The translations under genes were made by a program, and so were the position numbers. From DATLLN01 sp963720885 (GTDB taxonomy: Bacteria; Actinomycetota; Thermoleophilia; Gaiellales; JAICJC01), in contig CAVRGW010000006.1 in assembly GCA_963720885.1 (NCBI GenBank), positions 992,001-1,056,000 of the forward strand: 64,000 bases of DNA, given 5' to 3'. Position 1 is the first letter of the stretch; each line of letters opens with the position of its first letter. This document shows, in pieces, positions 26,298 through 34,110 of this stretch. The notes beneath the pieces were generated by a model that was not told the DNA's origin, made no database searches, and saw only the letters and a list, made by a program, of their open reading frames with translations.

Positions 26298-26965
26298 CCG
26301 CGCTGGTCGTCCTTGAGACGATGCTGCTCGTCCTGCTGTCGGTGCTCGTCGTGGGGCTGCTCCGCAGCCACGCCGAGATCCTGCGGCGGCTGGAGTCCGG
26401 CGACGTGCCGCAGCGATCGGCCGCCCCCGAGCTGGCGATCGCGCAGCCCCGGGACGACGCGCCCGCGCCGGCCGACGTCGGCGGCGTCACGCTCGGCGGC
26501 GACGCGGTGCAGATCGCGGTGGGCGCGCCGGGAACGCGGACGCTGCTCGCGTTCCTGACCAGCGGGTGTTCGGTGTGCGGCGGCTTCTGGCAGGCGCTGC
26601 GGGAGGGAGCGGCATCGTCGTCGCCGGGCGGCGCCCGGGTCGTCATCGTCACCCGCGATTCGAGCATGGAGAGCCCCAGCCGGCTGCGCGAGCTGGCGCC
26701 CGCCGACCTGCCGGTGATCATGTCGTCGCGGGCCTGGGAGGACTACGGCGTCCCGCTCGCCCCGTACTTCGTGCTGCTCGACGGCACCTCCGGGACGGTC
26801 GAGGGCGAGGGTGCAGCCGAGTCGTGGCCGCAGGTCGCCTCGCTGCTGCGCGACGCGATGGACGACCAGGCCGAGGCCGACAGGGTGGAGCGCGACCTCG
26901 CGTCGGCGGGCATCGGCGCCGACCACGCCAGCCTGTACTCGGCGCAGGTGGAGGCCGGCGACTGA
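26294..26965 (+). CDS. MauD/TlpA-like membrane-anchored thioredoxin-fold protein
   Basis: Protein of 223 residues with one N-terminal membrane anchor (LVVLETMLLVLLSVLVVGLL, residues 4-23), a linker, and a thioredoxin-like domain. The active site is SGCSVCGGFW (CxxC) after LLAFLT, and the cis-Pro loop is VPLAPYFVLLDG. MauD proteins work outside the membrane as disulfide isomerases or reductants for the cysteine-rich MauA. The start overlaps the stop of the cysteine-rich gene (ATGA). A charged C-terminal helix (ADRVERDLASAGI) is extra to the usual domain. Confidence 0.75.
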   Translation: MTALVVLETMLLVLLSVLVVGLLRSHAEILRRLESGDVPQRSAAPELAIAQPRDDAPAPADVGGVTLGGDAVQIAVGAPGTRTLLAFLTSGCSVCGGFWQALREGAASSSPGGARVVIVTRDSSMESPSRLRELAPADLPVIMSSRAWEDYGVPLAPYFVLLDGTSGTVEGEGAAESWPQVASLLRDAMDDQAEADRVERDLASAGIGADHASLYSAQVEAGD

Positions 26966-27048
26966 CCGGCGATGCCGTCGTCGTGGCCGGCATCGGCCTT
27001 GCGATCGCAGCCGGCGTGCGGTCGGCGTGGTCGCCCTGAGGAGAGTCG

Positions 27049-27643
27049 ATGCTCGGCAGCATCACCTGGCTCGGTGAGTCGGGCCGCAACGCGAGATGGT
27101 GGGTCACGGTCGACCTGGTTCGGTGTCGGAGCCGTCGGCGCGGGCGCGCTCGTCGGCTGGCTGATGGGCTGGCTCGGCGCTGCGCTGTCCGGCGCGGCCG
27201 GGCCGCGTGAGGCGGCCGCGGCGCTGGCGCTGCTGGCCGTCGCGGGGATCGCCGCCGACCTCCGCCTCGGCGATCTGCGGCTGCCCACCGTCCGCCGCCA
27301 GGTCGACGACCGCTGGCTGAACCGGTACCGCGGCTGGGTGTACGGCGTCGGCTTCGGGTTCCAGCTCGGGCTGGGCGTTGTCACCGTCGTCACCACGTCC
27401 GCCGTCTATCTGGCCTTCGCCGCGGCCATGCTCTCGGGATCGCCGGCGGCCGGCGCGATGATCGGCGCGGTCTTCGGCGCCGTGCGGTGGCTGAGCGTGC
27501 TGCCCGGCGGCCGGGTGCGCCGGTCGGCCGACCTCGTCCGCATTGACGGACACCTGCGGCGCTGGGAGCCGGCCGGCCGTCGCGTCACGCTGGGCGGCCA
27601 GATCGCCGCCGCCGTACTCCTGGTCGTGGTGGTGGTCGCATGA
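27049..27643 (+). CDS. Polytopic membrane protein of the Mau-like operon (probable single frameshift)
   Basis: About 198 residues with four to five membrane segments (WFGVGAVGAGALVGWLMGWL, AAALALLAVAGIAADL, GLGVVTVVTTSAVYLAFAAAM, IAAAVLLVVVVVA). The ATG at 27049 has a strong GAGGAG upstream and reads LGSITWLGESGRNARWWVTV, but then the frame is lost; the membrane segments continue in the next frame from about 27110. One extra base explains this (595 = 3n+1). If the sequence is right, translation would need a later start in the downstream frame, for example GTG at 27075. No function is recognised. The stop overlaps the next start (ATGA). A 20-25 residue hydrophobic reading frame (AVVVAGIGLAIAAGV) lies between the MauD-like stop and this gene but lacks a good start. 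Confidence 0.55.
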
Positions 27644-28089
27644 ACCTGTCGGCCCACGGCATCCGGGTCGGCCTGCCGCCCGGGTGGGAGGGACGGATCT
27701 ACAAGCGGCCCGATCCGGCCGCGCAGCCGGTCGTCCACGCGGCGAACGTCGCGCTGGCGCCGGACGACGGCGACTTCGCCACCCGAACGGCGGAGCTGAT
27801 GCCGGCCGACGGTGTCCTGGTGGTGATGGTCGAGTACGAGCCGGCGCTGGCGACCACCGCCCAGTTCGCCGCCGCCGGCGTACCGGAGATCGATCCGGCC
27901 GCGGCTTCGCCGTCGCACCTGCTCCGCCGCATCCCCGGCCAGGCCGGTTACCAGCGGTTCTTCAACGACAGCGGCCGGGCGTTCGGCCTGTATGTGGTGA
28001 TCGGCGCTGCGGCCCGGGCGCGGTCGGCGATGCCGAAGGTGGACGGCGTCCTGGCGACGATCGAGATCGACCCGCTGCCGGCAGGTTAG
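27640..28089 (+). CDS. Hypothetical cytoplasmic protein closing the Mau-like operon
   Basis: Protein of 149 residues with no signal peptide or membrane segment. It begins NLSAHGIRVGLPPGWEGRIYKRP, a pattern seen in small actinobacterial proteins that evaluate as PsbP/LpqN-like beta folds (PPGWE...), and ends with VDGVLATIEIDPLP. I do not recognise a defined family. The ATG overlaps the stop of the membrane-protein gene, so it belongs to the same operon. Its TAG stop lies in the left end of an 18-base inverted repeat that defines the following hairpin element. Confidence 0.55.
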   Translation: MNLSAHGIRVGLPPGWEGRIYKRPDPAAQPVVHAANVALAPDDGDFATRTAELMPADGVLVVMVEYEPALATTAQFAAAGVPEIDPAAASPSHLLRRIPGQAGYQRFFNDSGRAFGLYVVIGAAARARSAMPKVDGVLATIEIDPLPAG

Positions 28090-28256
28090 ATGGTTGATTC
28101 CACGACCTGCGTGGCTCTGGAGCTGGTCCGAGACGCCCCAGACGCCACGATCGTCCTTGAACAGGCTTCATCCAGCCTGCCCTGCGGACGCTCCCGTCGT
28201 CTGGACCGCCTCGTCCTGCGCCCAGGGGCCACGAAGCCCGTGGAATCAACCATCTA
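28087..28256. repeat. 170-base long imperfect palindrome between converging genes
   Basis: The ends are an 18-base perfect inverted repeat, left TAGATGGTTGATTCCACG (28087-28104) and right its complement (28239-28256). Between them the two halves remain partly complementary (CGTGGC, CCAGACG, GCGTCC-like blocks). The centre is a small hairpin CAGGCT-TCATCC-AGCCTG near 28160-28177. The stop codons of both converging genes (TAG at each end) lie within the terminal repeats. It could be a bidirectional terminator, a MITE-like insertion that donated both stops, or a structured RNA. No reading frame is apparent inside it. Confidence 0.65.
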
Positions 28257-29798
28257 GCGCTCGCAGGCGGCCCGCGGCTCGCCGGTGTCGACCTCGCACC
28301 AGTCGTCGCCCGCTCCGCCGTCGTCGCTGTCGCCGCCCGCGCCGTCGTGGACGCTGAGCGAGTCGTTGCCGGCGCCGCCCTGGAGCGTGTCGGCCCCGCC
28401 GTCGCCGCCGAACAGCCGGTCGTTGCCGTCACCGCCCGACAGCGTGTCCGGCCCGGCGCTGCCCAGCAGGATGTCGTTGCCCGGGCCGCCGATCAGATCG
28501 TCGCCGCCGTCGCTGTTGCAGCGGCCGGCGCAGTCGCGCGCGAACCGGCCCAGCTCGTCCTGGAACGCGTTCGACGTCAGCGATGCCTTGCCGCCGCCGT
28601 CAGTTGATGCCATCGACGCCAGCTCCAGGCTCTGCTGTTGCCAGGCGAAGATCACGGAGCGGCCGTCGGGTGAGAACGACGGCTGGTACGCCGGCCCGCC
28701 GGCCAGCAGCCGGGCGACCCCTGTGGACAGTCGCCGCACGTACACCCCGGGCAGCCCATGATTGTGGACGAAGGCGAGCTGGCGACCGTCGGGCGACCAT
28801 GACGGCTGGACGTCCGAGACCGTGTTCGACGTCACGCGCGAGACCTTGCCGCCGCGGGCCGTGATGTAGATCTCCCAGTCGCCGTCACGTTTCGAATCGA
28901 AGGCGATCCGCCGCGCGTCCGGCGACCACGCCGGCAGCCCGTCGACGGCCGGGTCGCTGGTCACCCGCCGTGGGCTCGCAGGCGGGTCGGCGTTGACGAT
29001 CCAGATGTCGTAGTTGCCGCCGGCGCGGCTGCTCTCGAAGGCGATACGGGTGCCGTCCGGCGACCACGATGGGAAGCCGTCGAATCCCGGGTCCGTCGTC
29101 AGCCGGCGGATGCCCCTGCCGTCGGCGTTGATCACGTACAGGTCGTAGTTGCCGGAGCGCCGGCTGGTGAATGCGATGCGGCGGCCATCCGGCGACCAGG
29201 CCGGAGCGAAGTCGTTGGTCGGGTTGTTGGTCAGCGCGTCGGGACTGCAGGCGCGGCACGGCGGCTTGGTGAAGACGTTGAAGTTCTTGGGACCGTCGCG
29301 GGTGCTGTCGTAGACCACGTCGCCGGTGCGCGGCGGCGCGCCGCCCATGATGGTGTCGTCCCCGCCGCTGCCGTCCAGCGCGTTCGCCCCGGCGTCGCCG
29401 GTGATCGAGTCGGCCTGCGGCGAGCCGATCACGCCCTCGACATCGGCCAGCGTGTCGCTGCCCTCGCCGCTCGCGGTGCCTGCGGTCAGGTCGACGGTGA
29501 CCGGCGCGGCGGCATCCTCGAAGCTTGCCGTATCCCGGCCGGCGCCGCCGCGGAGCGTGTCCGAGCCGGCGCCGCCCAGCAGGACGTCGTCCCCGCCGGC
29601 GCCGTCGAGCGTGTCGTTGCCGCCGAGGCCGCACAGCACGTCGTCGCCCGCCGTGCCGTTGAGCGTGTCGTCGCCCGCGGTGCCGGTGATCGTGCAGACC
29701 GACGGCGCCGCCTGGCCGGCGCCGCTGCCGCCGATCGCCAGCGCGGCCGCGATCCCCACGGCCGCGATCGCCATGCGCGTACGTCGCGTGCCACCCAT
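28254..29798 (-). CDS. Secreted RTX-repeat protein enclosing a TolB-like beta-propeller
   Basis: Protein of 514 residues with a signal peptide (residues 1-31). RTX calcium-binding nonapeptides (GGxGxDxLx) follow, as in GTAGDDTLNGTAGDDVL and GGAGSDTLRGG at about residues 38-90 and up to 150. Then come five or six PD40/WD40-like TolB repeats with FAPAWSPDGRRIAF, FPSWSPDGTRIAF and LPAWSPDARRIAF. A second RTX block (GGPGNDILLGSAGPDTLSGG) and a Cys-containing tail close the protein. It should fold outside the cell when calcium binds. No type I secretion genes are near; in Gram-positives Sec export is expected. The layout RTX-propeller-RTX is unusual. Confidence 0.8.
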   Translation of the reverse strand: MGGTRRTRMAIAAVGIAAALAIGGSGAGQAAPSVCTITGTAGDDTLNGTAGDDVLCGLGGNDTLDGAGGDDVLLGGAGSDTLRGGAGRDTASFEDAAAPVTVDLTAGTASGEGSDTLADVEGVIGSPQADSITGDAGANALDGSGGDDTIMGGAPPRTGDVVYDSTRDGPKNFNVFTKPPCRACSPDALTNNPTNDFAPAWSPDGRRIAFTSRRSGNYDLYVINADGRGIRRLTTDPGFDGFPSWSPDGTRIAFESSRAGGNYDIWIVNADPPASPRRVTSDPAVDGLPAWSPDARRIAFDSKRDGDWEIYITARGGKVSRVTSNTVSDVQPSWSPDGRQLAFVHNHGLPGVYVRRLSTGVARLLAGGPAYQPSFSPDGRSVIFAWQQQSLELASMASTDGGGKASLTSNAFQDELGRFARDCAGRCNSDGGDDLIGGPGNDILLGSAGPDTLSGGDGNDRLFGGDGGADTLQGGAGNDSLSVHDGAGGDSDDGGAGDDWCEVDTGEPRAACER

Positions 29799-29840
29799 CA
29801 GGAGCCTCTACGGCACCGCGCGCACGACTCCTGCGCGGAC

Positions 29841-30443
29841 CTAGCCCGCCAGCCTGCCCTGCGCGCGCGCCCGGTCGAGCAGATCCGGCGGCAGTGGGAC
29901 TCCCGGCGGGCGGCCGTCGAGCAGGTGGTGCACCAGCACGTACAGGACCGGGGCCCATGCGGACTCGATCTGCAGCAGCGGCATCCCGGACGGCTGGATC
30001 TGCACCGCCGGTACGCCGCCGGCGCCGGCCGTCGCCTGCATCGGCCCGGTTTCGGCGTACCAGAACGACTCGATCTGCCCCTTTAGCGTCAGCGCCAGCC
30101 GCTGGCTGGTCATCACCAGGTCGGCGCCGCCCAGCGGGTGCCAGCTCGGCTTCGCCTTGCGTTCGGCCTCCGCCTTCTTCGACGCGTTGTAGGCGAGGCT
30201 CGCCGCGCCGGTGACGGCCAGCCCGACCGGGCCGCCGAACAGCAGGAACGAGCGCCGGTACTGGGCGTCCTCGCCGAAGTAGCCGAGCACGTTGACCGGC
30301 GAGAGGTGCGCGTGCGCGACCTCACCCGGCCCGAGGGCGATCGGCGGCTGCTCGACCGGGAGCGAGGCGCCGGCCGCCAGCGATCCGGCCCAGCCGTACG
30401 CCTGCAGGTACCCCTCGTCGTATGCGCTCCAGCCGGTGCTCAC
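29841..30443 (-). CDS. Hypothetical protein with a central hydrophobic segment
   Basis: Protein of 200 residues starting at a GTG that overlaps the stop of the kinase/aminotransferase fusion gene (GTGA). A hydrophobic stretch SFLLFGGPVGLAVTGAASLAYNA (residues about 65-87) could lie in the membrane. It is followed by a positively charged patch and a beta-rich part (DLVMTSQRLALTLKGQIESFWYAETG) that recalls PH-like bacterial domains. It ends LPPDLLDRARAQGRLAG. No family is recognised with confidence. It is the last gene of the amine oxidase operon by position. Confidence 0.5.
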   Translation of the reverse strand: MSTGWSAYDEGYLQAYGWAGSLAAGASLPVEQPPIALGPGEVAHAHLSPVNVLGYFGEDAQYRRSFLLFGGPVGLAVTGAASLAYNASKKAEAERKAKPSWHPLGGADLVMTSQRLALTLKGQIESFWYAETGPMQATAGAGGVPAVQIQPSGMPLLQIESAWAPVLYVLVHHLLDGRPPGVPLPPDLLDRARAQGRLAG

Positions 30444-32752
30444 GACTCCGCGAGGACGGCTGCCAGCGTGTCTGCCATGAGTACCGCGTGCTCGTCGGCG
30501 AAGACGAGCGGCGGCCGGATCTTGAGCACGTTCGAGTGCGGCCCCGTACGGCCGACGAGGACACCACGCTGGCGCAGGCCGTCCACGATCCGTCCGGCCG
30601 CGGCCTCGTCGGGCGCGCCGTCGGCGTCGACGACGTCGACCCCGATCAGCAGCCCGCGGCCGCGGACATCGCCGAGCACGGGATAGCGGGCCGCGACGTC
30701 ACGCAGCCGCTCCCGCAGGCCCTCACCGACGACCGCGGCGTTCTCCATCAGGCGCTCGTCGCGGATCACGTCGAGCACCGCGATCGCCGCCCTGGCGGCA
30801 ACGGGGTTGCCGCCGAACGTGGAGAAGAAGTCCGTCGTCTCGGCGAAGCGGTCCATCAGGTCGGCGCGGGTGATCAGGGCGGCGACCGGGTAGCCGTTGC
30901 CCATCGGTTTGCCCAGCGTGACGAAGTCGGGATTGATCCCGAACCCCTGGAACGACCACATGTGGTCACCCGTGCGCCCATGTCCGGCCTGCACCTCGTC
31001 GGCCACGAACAGCCCGCCCGCCTCGCGCCAGCCGTCGACCATGGCGGCGACGTCGGCGGGAGCCGGAGTCCGCACGCCGTCGCTGGTGAACCCGCCGTCG
31101 AGGTACGCCGCGGCGGGCGCGACAGCGCGATCGCGCAGGCGGCCGACGGCGGCAGCGGTCTCGGCGCCCAGCCGGGTGGTGTCGTCGACGGCGACCGTCT
31201 CGACGCCGTGCGGCCGGTATCCGGCCGGCCACTCCTCGGGCGAGACCTCGGCGATCACCGTGGTCACGCCGTGATAGGCGAAGTCCGTGACCAGCGCGCC
31301 CGACCCCCCGGTGCACGCCTTGGCGATCCGCCACGCCAGGTCGTTCGCCTCGCTGCCCGAGTTGACCACGACCACCGTGTCCAGGCCGCTGCCGTCGGGC
31401 ATGGCGGCGATCAGCCGCTCGGCGAGGTCCATCAGCGGCTCGTACAGGTAGCGGGCGTGCGTGTTCAGCGTCCTGGTCTGGCGGACGACGGCCTCGGTCA
31501 CCCGCGGGTGGCAGTGGCCGACGACCGGGACGTTGTTGTAGACGTCGAGCAGCCTGCGCCCGTCGGCGTCGAACAGCCAGGGGCCTTCGCCGCGCTGCAC
31601 GTGCACCGGCTCGGAATAGGTCAGCGCCGTGATGGCCGAGCCCAGCGCCTTCCGGCGGCGCTTCGCGAGCTCGGCGCTGGAGACCCGCGGGCGCTCAGCC
31701 CCCAGCTCCTGCGCCACCGTGTCCATGCCGACCCGGTCGAACAGGTTCAGCAGCATCCAGGAACCGGGATCCCACGCCTGGATGTACTCGGCGTTCTCCG
31801 GGTAGCTGATCACCCGCCAGGCGCTGATGGACACGATCGTGCAGAGCCGCGCCGCCAGCAGGTCGGGGAGCAGCTCGAGCTCGAGCGGCTCCAGCCCGAC
31901 GCGGGACTGGAAGCCGTCGATCAGGAGGCGGGCGGCGCGGAAGACGTCGTCCTCGTCACGGGTGCGCAGCACCGAGGACAGCGACGAGGCCAGATCCGTC
32001 GCCAATGCGCTGTGGACGATGTCGCCGAAGTCGATGATGCCGACCACCCGGTCGCGGTCGTCGAGCAGCGCGTTGTCGAGGGCGAAGTCGCTGTGGATGA
32101 CCTGGCTCCGCAGCCGCGGCCAGGCGGGGCTGACACGCTCCTCGTAGCGGTCGAGCAGCCCGTCGACGATGGCGCGATGCCGCGGATCGGGGATCGACGG
32201 CACCAGCGGCCGCAGCCCGAGCGCGTTCTTGGTATCCCACAGGAAGCTGCGGCCGGCCCGCGGGTGGAAGAAGCCGCGCAGGGCGATCCCGAGCCGGGCC
32301 AGTGTCTCGCCGTAGGCGCGCAGCGCGCGATCGTCGAGGTCGCTTCCGGGCGCGGCGGCCCGCCCGGGCATCCGCTCGAACAGCCGCACGAAGTGGCGGC
32401 CATCGGGGCCGTCCGTGGTCGGCCGGTAGGAGGCCGGGTCCGAGTCGTCGGCCAGGCCCAGCGCGGAGCGGGGCCGGGCGACCGGCAGGTCGGGGTCGGC
32501 GCGGCCGATGTGCAGGATCGCGGCGGTCTCCAGGTCGAGCACCTCCGGGTCCTCGCCCAGATTCGAGATCTTGACCACGCCGCCCGCACGGCCATCCTCG
32601 ATCATGAACGCCTGGTCGCGCTCGCTGCCCAGCTCGCGCGCCTCGCCGTCGATGCCGAACAGCTCGAGGGCGATCGCGGACACCTCGGCGGGCGTGAACC
32701 GGGGAGGCGTCGCCTCGAGGACGCTGGTGGCGCTGGCTGCCGGCTCGGTCAT
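30440..32752 (-). CDS. Fused APH-type kinase and class III aminotransferase/phospholyase
   Basis: Protein of 770 residues with two enzymes in one chain. Residues about 20-340 are an aminoglycoside-phosphotransferase-like kinase, with HSDFALDN as catalytic loop and IIDFGD as metal loop. Residues about 360-770 are a class III PLP enzyme, with VVVNSGSEANDLAWRIAKA, FVADEVQAGHGRTGDHMW and LGKPMGNGYP carrying the PLP lysine. In animals the separate relatives phosphorylate hydroxylysine and then eliminate phosphate and ammonia (HYKK/PHYKPL), or do the elimination on phosphoethanolamine (AGXT2L1). A kinase plus phospho-lyase acting on an amino alcohol is therefore likely. It sits 12 bases after a flavin amine oxidase gene. 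Confidence 0.82.
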   Translation of the reverse strand: MTEPAASATSVLEATPPRFTPAEVSAIALELFGIDGEARELGSERDQAFMIEDGRAGGVVKISNLGEDPEVLDLETAAILHIGRADPDLPVARPRSALGLADDSDPASYRPTTDGPDGRHFVRLFERMPGRAAAPGSDLDDRALRAYGETLARLGIALRGFFHPRAGRSFLWDTKNALGLRPLVPSIPDPRHRAIVDGLLDRYEERVSPAWPRLRSQVIHSDFALDNALLDDRDRVVGIIDFGDIVHSALATDLASSLSSVLRTRDEDDVFRAARLLIDGFQSRVGLEPLELELLPDLLAARLCTIVSISAWRVISYPENAEYIQAWDPGSWMLLNLFDRVGMDTVAQELGAERPRVSSAELAKRRRKALGSAITALTYSEPVHVQRGEGPWLFDADGRRLLDVYNNVPVVGHCHPRVTEAVVRQTRTLNTHARYLYEPLMDLAERLIAAMPDGSGLDTVVVVNSGSEANDLAWRIAKACTGGSGALVTDFAYHGVTTVIAEVSPEEWPAGYRPHGVETVAVDDTTRLGAETAAAVGRLRDRAVAPAAAYLDGGFTSDGVRTPAPADVAAMVDGWREAGGLFVADEVQAGHGRTGDHMWSFQGFGINPDFVTLGKPMGNGYPVAALITRADLMDRFAETTDFFSTFGGNPVAARAAIAVLDVIRDERLMENAAVVGEGLRERLRDVAARYPVLGDVRGRGLLIGVDVVDADGAPDEAAAGRIVDGLRQRGVLVGRTGPHSNVLKIRPPLVFADEHAVLMADTLAAVLAES

Positions 32753-32764
32753 GTTGTCGACAGA

Positions 32765-34042
32765 CTACCGGCCGCCGCCGGCGATCAGCGCACGAGCTAT
32801 CCGCGAGGCCCACAGGCCGCTCTCGATGGCCCCGTCGACGAAGCCGTTCCAGCCGTTCGCGACGTCCGAGCCGGCGAACACCACGCGCCCTTCCGGCCGC
32901 TGGAGCTCGCGCAGCGATCCGGTCAGCTGTCCCGGCCGGTACATCGACCACGTGCCCTTCGCGAACTCGTCCGCGACCCAGTCGTGGCCGTGCGCGGCGA
33001 CGAGGTCGGCGTCCGGGTACAGGTGGGCGGCCGCCGCAAGCACGGCCGCCTCGTCCCCGGGGTCGAGCAGCGCGCTGTCGGGGCCGAAGCCGACCAGCAG
33101 CGTGTCGCCGCCGACGAGGTACTCCGGCTGCATGTAGTTGATCGCCGTCGCCGGTGCTGCGATCGCCGCGCGGCGAAGCTCGCCCCGGGCGCGCACCCAG
33201 ATCTTGATGCCGTGCGATGCCTGGCCGGCCGCTGCGGCCTCCCGCTTGCCGCCGGACAGCGGCGGGTCGAACTCGATCGAGCCGAGCACGTTCAGCGGCA
33301 GCGCCACGACGGCCACGGACGCCTCGACCGTGCCGCCGCCGCGCAGGCTCACGGCCACGCGCCGGCCGTCGTGCTCGACGGCGGCGACCGGCGACTCGAG
33401 CCGGATCTCCGACCCGCCGTCGCTTGCGATCGCCTCGACCAGCGCGCGGGTGCCGCGGGCGATCTTGAAGCGGGATACGCAGTCGATCATCAGCTCGTAG
33501 CTGAACCCGGCGAGTGCGAACCAGCGGAGCGCTGCCGCCAGCCCGACCTCATCGAGGTAGGCGCTGGCCGACGTCTCCCACAGCGACGCCAGCCACGATG
33601 CCTCGGGCTCGTCCAGGGCGGCCTGGTCGATGCGGTCGGCGATGGACAGTCCGTCGATGGCGGCGACTTCGCCGGACAGCGGGTCGTGCGGCCGCGGCAG
33701 CATGGCCTGCGCGTCGTAACAGACCCTGGCGTTCGCTTCTTCCAGGGCTGCAAACAGCTCGACAGCATCGTGCTCACCCTCTGCCGAGCGCACGAGCGGC
33801 GCCGACGGCGACTCCGCAAGCTCCAGGCCGTAGCGCGTCAGTTCCGCCCAGACGTGCGGCTGGTGCCAGTGCACCCAGGTGCCGCCCATCTCGACCTGCT
33901 GGCCGGCGAACGAGCTCGTCCAGGTGCGGCCGCCCAGGCGGTCTCGGGCCTCCAGCAGCACCACCCGGCAGCCGGCGCGGGACAGCTCGCGCGCGGCGGT
34001 TGCGCCGGCGAACCCGCCTCCGACGACGATCGCATCGATCAC
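32765..34042 (-). CDS. Flavin-containing monoamine oxidase family protein
   Basis: Protein of 425 residues starting at GTG 34042. The N-terminal FAD motif AIVVGGGFAGATAARELSRAG (residues 4-24) and VVLLEARDRLGGRTWT are typical of MAO. The Gly-rich substrate entry MGGTWVHWHQPHVW follows, and the C-terminus shows VVFAGSDVANGWNGFVDGAIESG, the second FAD contact. It should oxidise a primary or secondary amine to an imine with production of H2O2. The Cys that binds 8-alpha-FAD in eukaryotic MAO is not obvious. First gene of an operon with the kinase/phospholyase fusion, which suggests amine or amino-alcohol catabolism. Confidence 0.8.
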   Translation of the reverse strand: MIDAIVVGGGFAGATAARELSRAGCRVVLLEARDRLGGRTWTSSFAGQQVEMGGTWVHWHQPHVWAELTRYGLELAESPSAPLVRSAEGEHDAVELFAALEEANARVCYDAQAMLPRPHDPLSGEVAAIDGLSIADRIDQAALDEPEASWLASLWETSASAYLDEVGLAAALRWFALAGFSYELMIDCVSRFKIARGTRALVEAIASDGGSEIRLESPVAAVEHDGRRVAVSLRGGGTVEASVAVVALPLNVLGSIEFDPPLSGGKREAAAAGQASHGIKIWVRARGELRRAAIAAPATAINYMQPEYLVGGDTLLVGFGPDSALLDPGDEAAVLAAAAHLYPDADLVAAHGHDWVADEFAKGTWSMYRPGQLTGSLRELQRPEGRVVFAGSDVANGWNGFVDGAIESGLWASRIARALIAGGGR

Positions 34043-34110
34043 GGCGCCAGTATCCCCGACCGCGTCCCGTAACGTTGCCGGAACGGGCGTGGTGAGAGAC
34101 TGACCGCGGA

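Noticed and set aside
30422..34072. A 1216-codon open frame on the plus strand opposite the amine oxidase and kinase/phospholyase genes
   Set aside because: It is antisense to two well-supported enzymes, has an Arg/Gln/Val/Pro/Asp-rich composition typical of GC-driven shadow frames, and shows no domain.
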